Source: Rhodopseudomonas rhenobacensis (lineage in GTDB: Bacteria; Pseudomonadota; Alphaproteobacteria; Rhizobiales; Xanthobacteraceae). From it: DNA of 64,000 bases. Shown here piece by piece: positions 17,133-26,819 of this stretch. Below the pieces are notes generated by a model. The model saw nothing but the letters and a program-made list of their open reading frames with translations, searched no databases and was not told the DNA's origin. Every line of letters starts with the position of its first letter. The stretch's first letter is position 1. The position numbers and the translations under genes are program-made. Location: positions 1-64,000 of the forward strand of contig NZ_JACHIH010000001.1 in assembly GCF_014203125.1 (NCBI RefSeq), written 5' to 3'.

Positions 17133-18589
17133 GCGTGGCGCGGCGCGAGGCCGCGGATATCTTGGGCGCCAGCGAAACGCTGGATCCGCAGGACTGGGAC
17201 GAGTTGCGCGCCCAGGGCCACCGTATGCTCGACGACATGATCGATTACATCGCCGAAGTGCGCGAGCGGCCGGTGTGGCAGCCGATCCCGGACGCGGTGC
17301 GCGGCCAATTCCAGCAGGCGCTGCCGCGGGCGCCGTCTGCGCTGGGCGACGTCTATGGCGAATTCAGCGAGCTGATCGCGCCCTACGCGACGGGGAATGT
17401 GCATCCCGGCTTCATGGGCTGGGTGCATGGCGGCGGCACCGCGGTCGGGCTACTGGCGGAGATGCTTGCGGCGGGGCTCAACGCCAATTGCGGCGGCCGC
17501 AACCACATGCCGATCGAGGTCGAACGCCAGATCGTGCGCTGGGTGCGGCAGCTGTTCGGCTTTCCGGAGACCGCCAGCGGCGTATTCGTCACCGGCACCT
17601 CGATGGCCAATCTGATGGCGGTGCTGGTGGCGCGCACCGCGACGCTCGGCACCGAAGTGCGGCAGCGCGGCCTCGGCGACGCCGGTCTCACGGCTTACAC
17701 ATCGGTCGCGGCACACGGCTGCATCGCGCAGGCGATGGACCTCGCAGGATTGGGCCGCGACGCGCTGCGGCGGATCGGCAGCGACCATGCTCATCGCATG
17801 GACCTTGCCGCGTTGCGGGCGCGGATCGCCGAGGATCGCGCCGCCGGGCGGCGGCCGTTCCTGGTGATCGGCACCGCGGGCGCGGTCGACACCGGCGCGA
17901 TCGACGACCTCGACGCGCTGGCTGAGTTGTGCCGCGCGGAAAAGCTGTGGTTTCACATCGACGGCGCGTTCGGCGCGCTCGGCATGCTGTCGCCGCAGAT
18001 CGCGCCGCGGCTCAAGGGCCTGGAGCGCGCGGATTCCATCGCGTTCGATTTCCACAAATGGGGCCAGGTGCAATACGACGCCGGCTTTCTCTTGGTGCGC
18101 GACGGCGAACGGCACCGCGAGACCTTCGCCGCCCCCGTCGCTTATCTCCGCCGCGAGACCCGCGGGCTTGCCGCCGGCTCGCCGTGGCCGTGCGATTTCG
18201 GCCCTGATTTGTCGCGCGGCTTCCGCGCGCTGAAGACCTGGTTCACGCTGAAGACCTACGGCACCGACAAGCTCGGCGCGATGATCGAGCGCACCTGCGC
18301 GCTGGCGAAGTATCTGGAGGCGACGATTTTGGCCGAGCCGCGGCTGGAATTGCTGGCGCCGGTCGCGCTCAACATCGTCTGCTTCCGCTTCCGCGGCGAC
18401 GACCCCAACCCTCTCAACGCCGAGATCGTCGCCGACCTGCACGAATCCGGCATCGTGGCGCCCTCGACCACCACGATCCACGGCGCGCTGGCGATCCGCG
18501 CGGCGATCGTCAACCACCGCACCGACGTGCAGGATGTAGATGCGCTGGTCGAGGCGGTGCTGCGGTTCGGCACGGCGCGGGCGAAGTAG
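17129..18589 (+). CDS. Group II PLP-dependent decarboxylase
   Basis: A 486-residue member of the aromatic-L-amino-acid/tyrosine decarboxylase family. Key residues match in position: His196 in SVAAHGCIAQAM stacks on PLP, Asp278 in FHIDGAFGALG, and Lys310 in FDFHKWGQVQYDAG is the Schiff base, with the same 32-residue Asp-Lys spacing as human DOPA decarboxylase. DLSRGFRALKTWFTLKTYG near residue 360 is also typical. The GTG start at 17129 overlaps the stop of the ATP-grasp gene, so translation is coupled. Genuine substrate (aromatic amino acid, aspartate or another) cannot be read here; it probably makes an amine or removes a carboxylate for the partner ligase. Confidence 0.88.
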   Translation: MSVARREAADILGASETLDPQDWDELRAQGHRMLDDMIDYIAEVRERPVWQPIPDAVRGQFQQALPRAPSALGDVYGEFSELIAPYATGNVHPGFMGWVHGGGTAVGLLAEMLAAGLNANCGGRNHMPIEVERQIVRWVRQLFGFPETASGVFVTGTSMANLMAVLVARTATLGTEVRQRGLGDAGLTAYTSVAAHGCIAQAMDLAGLGRDALRRIGSDHAHRMDLAALRARIAEDRAAGRRPFLVIGTAGAVDTGAIDDLDALAELCRAEKLWFHIDGAFGALGMLSPQIAPRLKGLERADSIAFDFHKWGQVQYDAGFLLVRDGERHRETFAAPVAYLRRETRGLAAGSPWPCDFGPDLSRGFRALKTWFTLKTYGTDKLGAMIERTCALAKYLEATILAEPRLELLAPVALNIVCFRFRGDDPNPLNAEIVADLHESGIVAPSTTTIHGALAIRAAIVNHRTDVQDVDALVEAVLRFGTARAK

Positions 18590-18626
18590 CGGCCGATCTT
18601 TGGAGTTGATTGCGCCTACGTAAAGC

Positions 18627-18760
18627 GTGCCCCGGACGCAGCGCACCGCGCCGCTCTTGCGGCGTGGTGCGCTGCAGAGCCGGGGCCGTTACGGACGCAG
18701 CGCTTGGAATGGTCCCGGCTCGCGTCGCAGCGCAAGGGCGCTGCTCGCGTCCGGGACACG
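18627..18760. repeat. Palindromic intergenic repeat, family B (copy 2)
   Basis: Begins GTGCCCCGGACGCA and ends GCGTCCGGGACACG, with inner GTGGTGCGCTGCAGAGCC. It lies between the convergent decarboxylase and DUF4175 genes and fills most of that gap. Confidence 0.8.
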
Positions 18761-18768
18761 GCGTTGGC

Positions 18769-21318
18769 CTAATAATCCTTCAGCAGCCGCTCGATGTAGT
18801 CGAGTTCGATCTGCGGGCGCTGGGTGTCGCCGAGCCGGCGGCGCAGCTCTTCGAGGATGCGGCGGACCCGCTGCACGTCGATCTCGCCGGGGATCTTCAC
18901 CGTGGCGTCGTCGCCGAATTCGCGGCCGTGCAGCGGCCGGCCGAGCGGATCGGCGTCATTGCCGCCGCTCTGCTGGCGTCCCGGACGATTGCCGGGGCCG
19001 TCACCCTCGCCCTCGCCCTGCTGCATCGCCTCGGCGAGTTTTTGCGCGCCCTTGCGCAACGCCTCCAGCGCCTTGCCTTGAGAATCCACCGCGCCCTCGG
19101 CATTGCCGTCGCCGAGCCGGCCGCCGGCATCGCCCATCGCGCTGTCGGCGTCGCCGAGCCCCTCGCCGCCCTGGCCCTGGTCGCCCTGGCCCTGGTCGCC
19201 CGGCTCGCCGCCTTGGCCTTGTTCGCCCTTGTCTCCGCGCGGCGCCTGCCCCATGCCGCGCTTGGCCAATTCTTCCTGCAGCTTCTTCAGCCGGTCGCGC
19301 AGCCCCTGCTGATCCTGCTGCAGATCGCTGAGGCTTTGTTCGCCGGGCTTCTTGCCGCGCTCGCGGCGCTGGTCCTGGCCCTGCTGATAGGTCTTGTCGC
19401 GCAATTGCTGCTGCTTGCGGATCATGTCGCCGAGTTCGTTCAGCGCCTGCTGCATGTCGCCGTCGCCCTGCTGGCCGGGCTGCGCCATCTGCAGGTTCTC
19501 CAGCATCTGCTGCATCTGTTCGAGCAATTGCTTGGCGGCGTCCTTGTCGCCGGAGCGCGACAGCCGCTCCATGCGCTCGATCATGTTGTTGAGATCCTGC
19601 TGCCGCAGCATCTTGGTGTTCTGGTCGAGCGGACGGGCGAGCTGCTGCGGATTGTTGCGCATCTGCTCGGCGAGTTGCTTGAGGAAATTGTCCAGCGCGG
19701 CGCGCAGATTCTCGGTGAGCTTCTTGATCTCCTCGTCGCTGGCGCCGCGTTCCAGCGCCTGCTTCAACGCCTCCTGCGCGGCGCGCAGCGCCTTGTCGAC
19801 GTCGCTGATATTGCCGTCCTCGATCGTCACCGCGAGCGCCCACAGGCTGCCGACCACTTCGCGCAACGCGTCGTCGCTGCGCGCGCGTTCCAGCTGGTTG
19901 GAGACCGTGAACAGCCCGAGATACTGCCCGGGCTCCGGGGTGAATACTTCCGGCGCGATCATCAGCGCGGCGAGCGCCGCATAGACGTCGGCGTTGCGGC
20001 CGCCGTCGAGCGCCAGAATCCGCCGCTGCTCGATCAAGGCGCGCGCCAGCGGCTTGGTGAACAGCCGCTCCGGCAGCCGCATCTCGAACGGCTCGCTCTT
20101 GCCTTCGTTGCCGGCCTCGTCCTTGGCGGCGAGCGTCAGCGTCACCTCGGCGCCGGCATAGGGATCTTCGCTGAGGTCCTTCACGGTCTGGCCGACGCCA
20201 TTGCGGGTCCGCGCATTCGGCAGCACCAGCGAGAATTGCGGCGGCTCGAACAGCGGCCGCGCCGCGGCGCCGCCCTGGGTCTCACCGGGGCGCGCGACGA
20301 ATTTGGCGTGGGCTTCGGTGACGCCGTAGTCGTCTTCGAGCTTGTAGGACAGCTGCAGCGAGCCGCGGGCCTGGCGCTCCGGATCTTTCGCGAGCGCAAT
20401 GCCGGGCGCGCGATCGGCGGCGGCGGTGAATTTCCACAGCGGTTGGCCGGAGGGCGAGCGGACCTGCGCCGAGCCATCGCCCGCAATGCTGAAATGCCGC
20501 TCGCTGGTGCCGGTGGGCGGCGGCGCGGTCGGCGGCGTTTCGGTGATGCCGCCCGACACCGCGACGTCGAGCGAGCCGCCGCTGGCGCGCACCACCAGCG
20601 TCGAGCCGGCCGGAACCGGCAGCACCGGCGCATCGCCGGCCGCCTCGCGGCTCGCAGTCAGGATGATCGGCGGCTTGCTGGTGTAGAGCGGCGGCGCCAC
20701 CCAGGCATCGACGCGGGTCGTCGCCGGGGTCAGCACGCCGTTCCAGTCGAACGCCGCCGCCACCCGCGCGGTACGTTCGTCGCCGGCGGCGATGAACGTC
20801 GCCACCAACAGCACCGCGACCAGCGCGCGCAGCGCCCAGGGATCGTGGATCGCCAGCCGCGGCGACGGCAGCCCGGCGCGCACCGTTTTCAACGAGGCCA
20901 AAGTGCGCTGCCGCTGCACCTGCCATAGCGCCTGCGCCACCGGATCTTTCGACGCCAGCGTGTCGGCCAGCGCGGTGGCCGGGCGATGCTTGATGCCGGT
21001 GCCGCGGTCGAGCCGGCTCAGCGCCTCGTCGCGGCGCGGCCAGCGGAATTTGATCAGCGGGATCAACACGGCGAGCGCCGCGACCAGCAACAGCGCCAGC
21101 CCGATCGCGCGACCGACGAACGGCAGCGCCAGCCACAGCCCGGCCCAGGACAATGCCAGGAACAGCCCGGCGACGCTCAGCAGCCGCGCCAGCGACGGCC
21201 AACCGCGCTCCCAGGCGATCGCCCACTTGGCCCGCCGCAACGCTTGCGCCAGATGCAGACCTGTGGCGGCCTCGGGATCGCGCGCCTTCTGTGCGGGGTC
21301 GGGGGGTGCGCCGCTCAA
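18769..21318 (-). CDS. DUF4175 / TIGR02302 family membrane protein
   Basis: Large protein of 849 residues with two N-terminal membrane segments (LLSVAGLFLALSWAGLWL, IGLALLLVAALAVLIPL) and a third near residue 180, followed by a periplasmic Ig-like part, a long Gln/Glu-rich coiled-coil region, a low-complexity Gly/Gln stretch (QGQGDQGQGGEG) and a conserved C-terminal PGEIDVQRVRRILEELRRRLGD. This is the TIGR02302 family of Hyphomicrobiales, function unknown. I use TTG at 21318, which has GGAGAG five bases upstream; an ATG at 21414 would add a lipoprotein-like leader and cannot be excluded. Confidence 0.82.
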   Translation of the reverse strand: MSGAPPDPAQKARDPEAATGLHLAQALRRAKWAIAWERGWPSLARLLSVAGLFLALSWAGLWLALPFVGRAIGLALLLVAALAVLIPLIKFRWPRRDEALSRLDRGTGIKHRPATALADTLASKDPVAQALWQVQRQRTLASLKTVRAGLPSPRLAIHDPWALRALVAVLLVATFIAAGDERTARVAAAFDWNGVLTPATTRVDAWVAPPLYTSKPPIILTASREAAGDAPVLPVPAGSTLVVRASGGSLDVAVSGGITETPPTAPPPTGTSERHFSIAGDGSAQVRSPSGQPLWKFTAAADRAPGIALAKDPERQARGSLQLSYKLEDDYGVTEAHAKFVARPGETQGGAAARPLFEPPQFSLVLPNARTRNGVGQTVKDLSEDPYAGAEVTLTLAAKDEAGNEGKSEPFEMRLPERLFTKPLARALIEQRRILALDGGRNADVYAALAALMIAPEVFTPEPGQYLGLFTVSNQLERARSDDALREVVGSLWALAVTIEDGNISDVDKALRAAQEALKQALERGASDEEIKKLTENLRAALDNFLKQLAEQMRNNPQQLARPLDQNTKMLRQQDLNNMIERMERLSRSGDKDAAKQLLEQMQQMLENLQMAQPGQQGDGDMQQALNELGDMIRKQQQLRDKTYQQGQDQRRERGKKPGEQSLSDLQQDQQGLRDRLKKLQEELAKRGMGQAPRGDKGEQGQGGEPGDQGQGDQGQGGEGLGDADSAMGDAGGRLGDGNAEGAVDSQGKALEALRKGAQKLAEAMQQGEGEGDGPGNRPGRQQSGGNDADPLGRPLHGREFGDDATVKIPGEIDVQRVRRILEELRRRLGDTQRPQIELDYIERLLKDY

Positions 21319-21633
21319 TGAGCTCTCCGGGTTGTGCGAACTGCAGCCTACCACAACGGCGGCAATGAGGCACCTTGCGGCAACCAACACGATAGCGTGA
21401 CGCCGCAAGCCCACAGGCGCAGCGCGGAACAGCGCCGGTAAGGTTGATTGGTTAGGTTAAGCGGCGGATTGCGTTGCGGGGCACCCGCGCTTTGCTAGCG
21501 TAGCTTCATCGCGCAGTTGGACGGCGAAGCCGCCCTTCCCGTCCAAGATTTCAATGGCGCGATCGGGACCGCCGGTTGTTTCGTTGCGTCTGGCGGTCCC
21601 ACTTCGCTTTCGTGCGCGGCGCGCCCGTTGAGC
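21319..21633. other. Intergenic region upstream of the DUF4175 gene and downstream of lysA
   Basis: Holds no supportable gene. GGGACCGCC (21565-21573) pairs perfectly with GGCGGTCCC (21592-21600), which sits just downstream of the lysA stop on the minus strand and may terminate or protect that message; there is no T-run after it. The rest is presumed promoter for the DUF4175 gene. Confidence 0.45.
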
Positions 21634-22899
21634 TCACAGCCACGGCGCCGGCTGGTCCAGCGCGATCAGTTGCTCGACCTCGAGCCGCGGGCGCACCACG
21701 GCGTACTGATCGTCCTTGACCAGCACCTCCGGCACCAGCGCGCGGGTGTTGTAGGTGCCGGCCTGCACCGCCCCATAGGCGCCCGCGGTCATGATCGCGA
21801 CGAGGTCGCCGGGTTTCGGCTCCGGCATGGAGCGCGCCAGCGCCAGATAGTCGCCGCTCTCGCACACCGGCCCGACCACGTCGGCAACGATCTCGCGCGA
21901 TCCCGGCGCCGCCTGCTGCACCGGCAGAATGTCGTGATAGGCCTCGTACAGCGTCGGCCGGATCAAATCGTTCATCGCCGCGTCGATGATGACGAAATTC
22001 TTGGCGTCGCCGCGCTTCACGTAGGTCACCCGCGCCACCAGAATGCCGGCATTGCCGACGATCAGCCGGCCGGGCTCGAACATCAGCGTGCAGCCGAGAT
22101 TGTGCGTCACCCGCTTGACCATGGCCGCGTAGGCCTGCGGCTCCGGCGGTAAGCCTGGCTCTTCGAAATAGGGAATGCCGAGGCCGCCGCCGAAATCGAC
22201 ATGGGAAATCGTGTGGCCGTCGCCGCGCAGCACGGTGACGAAATCCGCCAGCAGCCGGAACGCGACTTCCAGCGGCGCCAGATCGGTGATCTGGCTGCCG
22301 ATATGCATGTCGACGCCGGTGACCTTGATGCCCGGCAGTTGCGCGGCGCGGCCATAGACCGCGCGGGCGCGGCTGATCGGAATGCCGAATTTGTTTTCGG
22401 ATTTGCCGGTGGAGATTTTGGCGTGACTTCCTGAGTCCACATCCGGATTGACCCGGACCGAGATCCGCGCCGTGCGGCCCATCTCGCTGGCGATCCGCGA
22501 CAGCAAGTCCAGCTCGGGCTCGGATTCCACGTTGATGCACAGGATGTCGTGCGCGAGCGCGGCGCGTAGCTCGGTCGCGGTCTTGCCGACACCGGAGAAC
22601 AGGATTTTTTGCGGCGGAATGCCGGCGGCGATCGCGCGCTTCAACTCACCGCCGGAGACCACGTCGGCGCCGGCGCCGAGCTTGGCCAGGGTCCGCAGCA
22701 CCGACTGGTTGGAATTCGCCTTCATGGCGTAGCACACCAGCGCATCGACGCCGGCGAAGGCCTCGCTGAACACCCGGTAGTGCCGCTCCAGCGTCGCGGT
22801 CGAGTAGCAATAGAACGGCGTGCCGACGGCCTCCGCCAGCGATGACAAATTCACCGCCTCGGCGTGCAGCACGCCGTTGCGATAGTCGAAGTGATGCAT
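21634..22899 (-). CDS. lysA: Diaminopimelate decarboxylase
   Basis: Converts meso-diaminopimelate to lysine, the last step of lysine synthesis. The 421-residue fold-type III PLP enzyme has the Schiff-base motif CYAMKANSNQ near residue 57, DFGGGLGIPY near residue 235, FEPGRLIVGNAG and the active-site Cys in VVGPVCESGDYLA. Its start lies ten bases after the stop of the small lipoprotein gene, which with argH forms the argH-lipoprotein-lysA order typical of alphaproteobacteria. Confidence 0.96.
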   Translation of the reverse strand: MHHFDYRNGVLHAEAVNLSSLAEAVGTPFYCYSTATLERHYRVFSEAFAGVDALVCYAMKANSNQSVLRTLAKLGAGADVVSGGELKRAIAAGIPPQKILFSGVGKTATELRAALAHDILCINVESEPELDLLSRIASEMGRTARISVRVNPDVDSGSHAKISTGKSENKFGIPISRARAVYGRAAQLPGIKVTGVDMHIGSQITDLAPLEVAFRLLADFVTVLRGDGHTISHVDFGGGLGIPYFEEPGLPPEPQAYAAMVKRVTHNLGCTLMFEPGRLIVGNAGILVARVTYVKRGDAKNFVIIDAAMNDLIRPTLYEAYHDILPVQQAAPGSREIVADVVGPVCESGDYLALARSMPEPKPGDLVAIMTAGAYGAVQAGTYNTRALVPEVLVKDDQYAVVRPRLEVEQLIALDQPAPWL

Positions 22900-22908
22900 C
22901 GGGATGGC

Positions 22909-23166
22909 TCAGTCGTTGAGGAGCGGATCGAGGATGAACGGCTTCTTGCGCCCCTTGGAGGCGACCGGCGGCGCGCTCGAGCTCGGCGACTGGTCGAACA
23001 GCCCGCTTTGCGCGGCCGGATTGTTGTCGAGCGGCTCGGTCGGCAACACTTGCGCGGACGCGCCCGGGGGCAGATCCAGCCCGGATTTGCGACCGCAGCC
23101 CGCCAGCGTCAGGGCGGCAAGGGTCAGAGCAAGCACGGCCCAGGTCGGGCGGATCGAGCGGTTCAC
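22909..23166 (-). CDS. Small LptM-like lipoprotein
   Basis: An 85-residue lipoprotein: basic start (MNRSIRPTW), hydrophobic segment, lipobox LTLAGC, then a Pro/Ser-rich tail ending KKPFILDPLLND. Short lipoproteins of this kind between argH and lysA are related to LptM (YifL), which in E. coli helps LptD mature. I chose the GTG at 23166 because GGGGAC precedes it and it gives a normal signal peptide; ATG at 23199 is possible. Function is by analogy only. Confidence 0.75.
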   Translation of the reverse strand: MNRSIRPTWAVLALTLAALTLAGCGRKSGLDLPPGASAQVLPTEPLDNNPAAQSGLFDQSPSSSAPPVASKGRKKPFILDPLLND

Positions 23167-23253
23167 GGCGAAGTCCCCAATTGCGCGGGCACCATACAAA
23201 GATTGCCGCGCTCTGGCGAGAGGCCGAACGGGAGCAATTTCGCAAGACCCGGT

Positions 23254-24651
23254 TCAGCCTGAATTCTGTTCTTTTTCCAACCGCTTGAGCCAGGCCTTGG
23301 CCTGCGCGCGGACGTTCTTCGGCGCGGTGCCGCCATAGCTGACGCGGCTTTTCACCGACGATTCGACGCTCAGCACCGACAGCGCCTGCTGGGTGATGCG
23401 CGGCTCGATCGCCTGCATCTCGGCCAGCGGCAATTCGTGCAGCGGCAGGTTTTGCGTGGACGCCGCGGCGACGATCCGCCCGGTGACGTGGTGGGCGTCG
23501 CGGAACGGCATCTTCAATTCGCGCACCAGCCAATCGGCGAGATCGGTGGCGGTGGCGTAGCCCTCACCGGCGGCGGCCTTCATCCGCGCCTCGTCCGGCA
23601 CCAGGTCGCTGACCATGCCGCTCATCGCCCGGATCGCCAGCGACAGCGCGGCAAAGGCTTCCATCGCGCCCTGCTTGTCTTCCTGCATGTCCTTTTGATA
23701 GGCCAGCGGCAGGCCCTTCATCACGATCAACAGCCCGGTCAGCGCGCCGATCACCCGGCCGGTCTTGGCGCGGGCGAGTTCGGCGGCGTCCGGATTGCGC
23801 TTCTGCGGCATGATCGAGGAGCCGGTGGTGAACTTGTCGGAGAGCCGCACCATGCCGACCAGCGGCGAGGTCCACAGCACGATCTCCTCGGCGAAGCGCG
23901 ACAGATGCACCGCGGCGATCGAGGCCGCCGCCAGCGTTTCCAGCACGAAATCGCGATCCGACACCGCATCCAGCGAATTCGCCATCGGCCGCTCGAAGCC
24001 GAGCGCCTTTGCGGTGGCGTCGCGGTCGATCGGAAACGAGGTGCCGGCCAAAGCTGCTGCGCCGAGCGGGCTTTCGTTGAGCCGCTTGCGGGCGTCGCGG
24101 AACCGGCCGCGGTCGCGCGCCGCCATTTCGACGTAAGCCATCAGGTGATGCCCGAAGGTCACCGGCTGCGCGGTCTGCAGATGGGTGAAGCCGGGCATCA
24201 CGGTATCGGCGTGCTGCAGCGCCCGCTCCGCCAGCGCGTGCTGATAGCCGGCCAGCGCGGCGTCGATGCCGTCGATGGTGTCGCGCACGAACAGCCGGAA
24301 GTCGGTCGCCACCTGATCGTTGCGCGAGCGCGCGGTGTGCAGCCGCCCCGCGGCCGGGCCGATCAGCTCGCTGAGCCGGCTTTCCACGTTCATGTGGATG
24401 TCTTCCAGCGCGCGCTTGAAGTCGAACGATCCGGCGACGATCTCTGACAAGATCGTGTCTAGACCCTTGGCGATATTTTTCGCATCTTTCGCCGCGATGA
24501 TGCCTTGCGCGGCCAGCATGGCGGCGTGCGCCTTCGAGGCGGCGATGTCCTGGGCATAGAGGTGGCGATCGACATCGATCGAGACGTTGATCTCTTCCAT
24601 GATCGCGTCGGGGCGCTCGCTGAACCGGCCGCCCCACATCTTGTTACTCAT
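23254..24651 (-). CDS. argH: Argininosuccinate lyase
   Basis: Splits argininosuccinate into arginine and fumarate. The 465-residue product carries the fumarase-superfamily signature [18 protein letters not shown] near residue 280, and [18 protein letters not shown] near residue 160. The start [11 protein letters not shown] at 24651 matches the conserved family N-terminus; an ATG at 24669 is also possible. It is divergent from tlpA across about 100 bases, as in Bradyrhizobium. Confidence 0.96.
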   Translation of the reverse strand: MSNKMWGGRFSERPDAIMEEINVSIDVDRHLYAQDIAASKAHAAMLAAQGIIAAKDAKNIAKGLDTILSEIVAGSFDFKRALEDIHMNVESRLSELIGPAAGRLHTARSRNDQVATDFRLFVRDTIDGIDAALAGYQHALAERALQHADTVMPGFTHLQTAQPVTFGHHLMAYVEMAARDRGRFRDARKRLNESPLGAAALAGTSFPIDRDATAKALGFERPMANSLDAVSDRDFVLETLAAASIAAVHLSRFAEEIVLWTSPLVGMVRLSDKFTTGSSIMPQKRNPDAAELARAKTGRVIGALTGLLIVMKGLPLAYQKDMQEDKQGAMEAFAALSLAIRAMSGMVSDLVPDEARMKAAAGEGYATATDLADWLVRELKMPFRDAHHVTGRIVAAASTQNLPLHELPLAEMQAIEPRITQQALSVLSVESSVKSRVSYGGTAPKNVRAQAKAWLKRLEKEQNSG

Positions 24652-24753
24652 GTCTTTCGCCACGATCATGTCCTGTTGCGTGTCTTGTTGTATGCCTGAA
24701 CCCGTCACCCGCCGCATCCCGCCGGCGCCTGCGTCCCGGAATATCGATCTCCC

Positions 24754-25425
24754 ATGACCGACGACAATCAGCCATCCGCCGCGCCGCGCCGCGCATCCCG
24801 CCGCGTCCCGATCATCCTCGCCGCGATCCTGCTTGGCGCGGTGCTGGGATTTGCCGGGGTATACGGGATCGGCGCCATGAAGCGCAATGCGCCGGGCGAT
24901 CCGGCGTGCCGCCCGGCGGTCGATCTGGCGCAGAAACTCGCGCCCTTGGCGAAGGGCGAGGTCGCGGCGCTGACCATGGCGACGGCGCCGCTGCGGCTGC
25001 CGCAACTGGCGTTCTCAGACGCCGCAGGGCAGCCGAAGACGCTGGCGGACTGGCGCGGCAAGACGGTGCTGGTCAACCTGTGGGCGACCTGGTGCGTGCC
25101 GTGTCGCAAGGAAATGCCGGCGCTGGACAATCTGCAGGGCAAGCTCGGCAACGACAAATTCGAAGTGGTGGCGATCAACATCGACACCCGCGACCCCGAC
25201 AAGCCGAAGAATTTCCTGAAAGACGGCGGGCTCACCAAACTCGGCTATTTCGCCGATCCGAACGCAAAAGTGTTCCAGGATCTCAAGGCGGTCGGCCGCG
25301 CGCTGGGGATGCCGACCTCGGTGCTGGTCGACGGCGCCGGCTGCGAGATCGCCACTATCGCCGGCCCGGCCGAATGGGACAGCGACGACGCGCTGAAGCT
25401 GATCAACGCGGCGACGGCGCCGTAA
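24754..25425 (+). CDS. tlpA: Thiol:disulfide interchange protein TlpA
   Basis: Membrane-anchored periplasmic thioredoxin of 223 residues: N-terminal helix (about 20-43), then a thioredoxin fold with the active site [13 protein letters not shown] near residue 115 and cis-Pro in GMPTSVLVD. In Bradyrhizobium, TlpA reduces the copper chaperone and CoxB for assembly of aa3 cytochrome oxidase. Two extra cysteines (DPACRP, GAGCEI) match the TlpA structural disulfide. Gene order opposite argH is the same as described for that genus. Confidence 0.9.
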   Translation: MTDDNQPSAAPRRASRRVPIILAAILLGAVLGFAGVYGIGAMKRNAPGDPACRPAVDLAQKLAPLAKGEVAALTMATAPLRLPQLAFSDAAGQPKTLADWRGKTVLVNLWATWCVPCRKEMPALDNLQGKLGNDKFEVVAINIDTRDPDKPKNFLKDGGLTKLGYFADPNAKVFQDLKAVGRALGMPTSVLVDGAGCEIATIAGPAEWDSDDALKLINAATAP

Positions 25426-25428
25426 AAT

Positions 25429-25629
25429 TCAGGCCGAGATGTCGAGATTGCCGCCGATGCCGGAGGCGACATTGGCGAGCGAATCGGCGCTCTGCTGGGC
25501 GGCGCCGAGCAGCGTCGACACCGCGAATTTCTCCGCGTCGGCGTTGGTTTTCATGATGCTGGCGGCCACCTGCATCTGCACCTGGCCAGCCTTTGCGCCG
25601 AGCGCGGCGCTGATCAAACTCATGTCCAT
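25429..25629 (-). CDS. YjfB-like putative motility protein
   Basis: A 66-residue protein with the YjfB family look: a short Met/Ser start (MDMSLISAALGAKAGQVQMQVAASIMKTNADA) and an Ala/Ser-rich helical body. The family is named putative motility protein from its neighbours in Bacillus, but no flagellar gene is near here. It is convergent with tlpA with stops three bases apart. Confidence 0.6.
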   Translation of the reverse strand: MDMSLISAALGAKAGQVQMQVAASIMKTNADAEKFAVSTLLGAAQQSADSLANVASGIGGNLDISA

Positions 25630-25763
25630 CGACTGATACTCCGAGCCGGCAGTCTAGCCGGGCGGGGTTAACGATCCCTCTGCGGGATTCACCCACGGAG
25701 CCATAATTCGGCCTGCAAGACGAAGCTAAATCTATGATAATTATAGCGATTCCGGTCCGCGCC

Positions 25764-26645
25764 TCAGCGCGTGGGCACCGGCTTGTCGCCGCGATAATCG
25801 TAGAAGCCGCGGCTGGTTTTGCGGCCGAGCCAGCCGGCCTCGACGTATTTCACCAGCAGCGGGCACGGCCGGTACTTCGAGTCGGCGAGGCCTTCGTGCA
25901 GCACCTGCATGATCGACAGGCAGGTGTCGAGACCGATGAAATCGGCGAGCTCGAGCGGCCCCATCGGGTGATGCGCGCCGAGCTTCATCGCAGCGTCGAT
26001 CGCCTCGACGTTGCCGACGCCTTCATACAGCGTGTAGATCGCCTCGTTGATCATCGGCAGCAGGATGCGGTTGACGATGAAGGCCGGGAAATCCTCCGAC
26101 ACCGCGATCTGCTTGCCGAGCTTGGCGACGAAGGTCTTGGCGGCCTCGAAGGTCGCGTCGTCGGTGGCGATGCCGCGGATCAGCTCGACCAGCTCCATCA
26201 GCGGCACCGGATTCATGAAGTGAATGCCGATGAAGCGCTCCGGGCGGTCGGTGGAGGCGGCGAGCCTTGTGATCGAGATCGACGAGGTGTTGGAGGCGAC
26301 GATCGCCTCCGGCTTCAGCACCGCGCACAGATCGTGGAAGATCTTGCGCTTGACTTCTTCCTTCTCGACCGCGGTTTCGATCACCAGATCGCAATCGGCC
26401 AGGCCCTCGAGCCGGTCGGCGCCGGTGATTCGCGAAAGCGCCTGCTTGCGGGCCTCCTCGGTGATGATCTTCTTGGCCACCTGCCGCGACAGGTTGCCGT
26501 TGATGGTGGCCATCGCCGATTTGGTGCGATCGGCGGAAATGTCGTTCAGCACGACGTCGAATCCGCCCAATGCCGCGACATGGGCGATGCCGTTGCCCAT
26601 CTGGCCCGAGCCGATGACGCCGACTTTCTTGATTGCTACCGCCAT
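25764..26645 (-). CDS. 3-hydroxybutyryl-CoA dehydrogenase
   Basis: A 293-residue 3-hydroxyacyl-CoA dehydrogenase (short form), oxidising L-3-hydroxyacyl-CoA with NAD. The Rossmann motif is GVIGSGQMGNGIAHVAALGG at residue 10; FIGIHFMNPVPLMELVEL near residue 135 contains the catalytic His, with the Glu partner conserved just after. The C-terminal part (DTCLSIMQVLHEGLAD..LVKYVEAGWLGRKTSRGFY) is also typical. Located downstream of etfBA on the same strand, which fits use in fatty-acid or aromatic-acid beta-oxidation, but it is separated by a terminator. Often named hbdA or paaH. Confidence 0.92.
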   Translation of the reverse strand: MAVAIKKVGVIGSGQMGNGIAHVAALGGFDVVLNDISADRTKSAMATINGNLSRQVAKKIITEEARKQALSRITGADRLEGLADCDLVIETAVEKEEVKRKIFHDLCAVLKPEAIVASNTSSISITRLAASTDRPERFIGIHFMNPVPLMELVELIRGIATDDATFEAAKTFVAKLGKQIAVSEDFPAFIVNRILLPMINEAIYTLYEGVGNVEAIDAAMKLGAHHPMGPLELADFIGLDTCLSIMQVLHEGLADSKYRPCPLLVKYVEAGWLGRKTSRGFYDYRGDKPVPTR

Positions 26646-26765
26646 ATTGTCATCTCACCGGAGGGCCGTGCCGCGGCTCGCGACATCGCATCCTCGCACA
26701 GATCCAAGTCGGTGTCCGTCGCGCCGCCAAGCCGGGGTCACGGCGGCGGCGCGCGAAGCACCTTC

Positions 26766-26811
26766 AAACAAAACCAGCGCGTCGTCCATCGGCGATGGGC
26801 CGACGCGCTGG
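26766..26811 (-). terminator. Intrinsic terminator of etfBA
   Basis: On the minus strand, nine bases after the etfA stop, CCAGCGCGTCG pairs perfectly with CGACGCGCTGG (26801-26811 and 26774-26784) and is followed by TTTTGTTTG. This is a good Rho-independent terminator separating etfBA from the hydroxyacyl-CoA dehydrogenase gene. Confidence 0.8.
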
Positions 26812-26819
26812 CCTCAACG

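Noticed and set aside
18610..20928. A 772-codon plus-strand frame across the DUF4175 gene
   Set aside because: Leu/Ala-rich low-complexity translation opposite a coherent minus-strand protein with membrane helices and coiled coil.
23167..25005. Longer start options for argH up to 25005
   Set aside because: The extra N-terminal part overlaps tlpA antisense and shows no similarity to ArgH.
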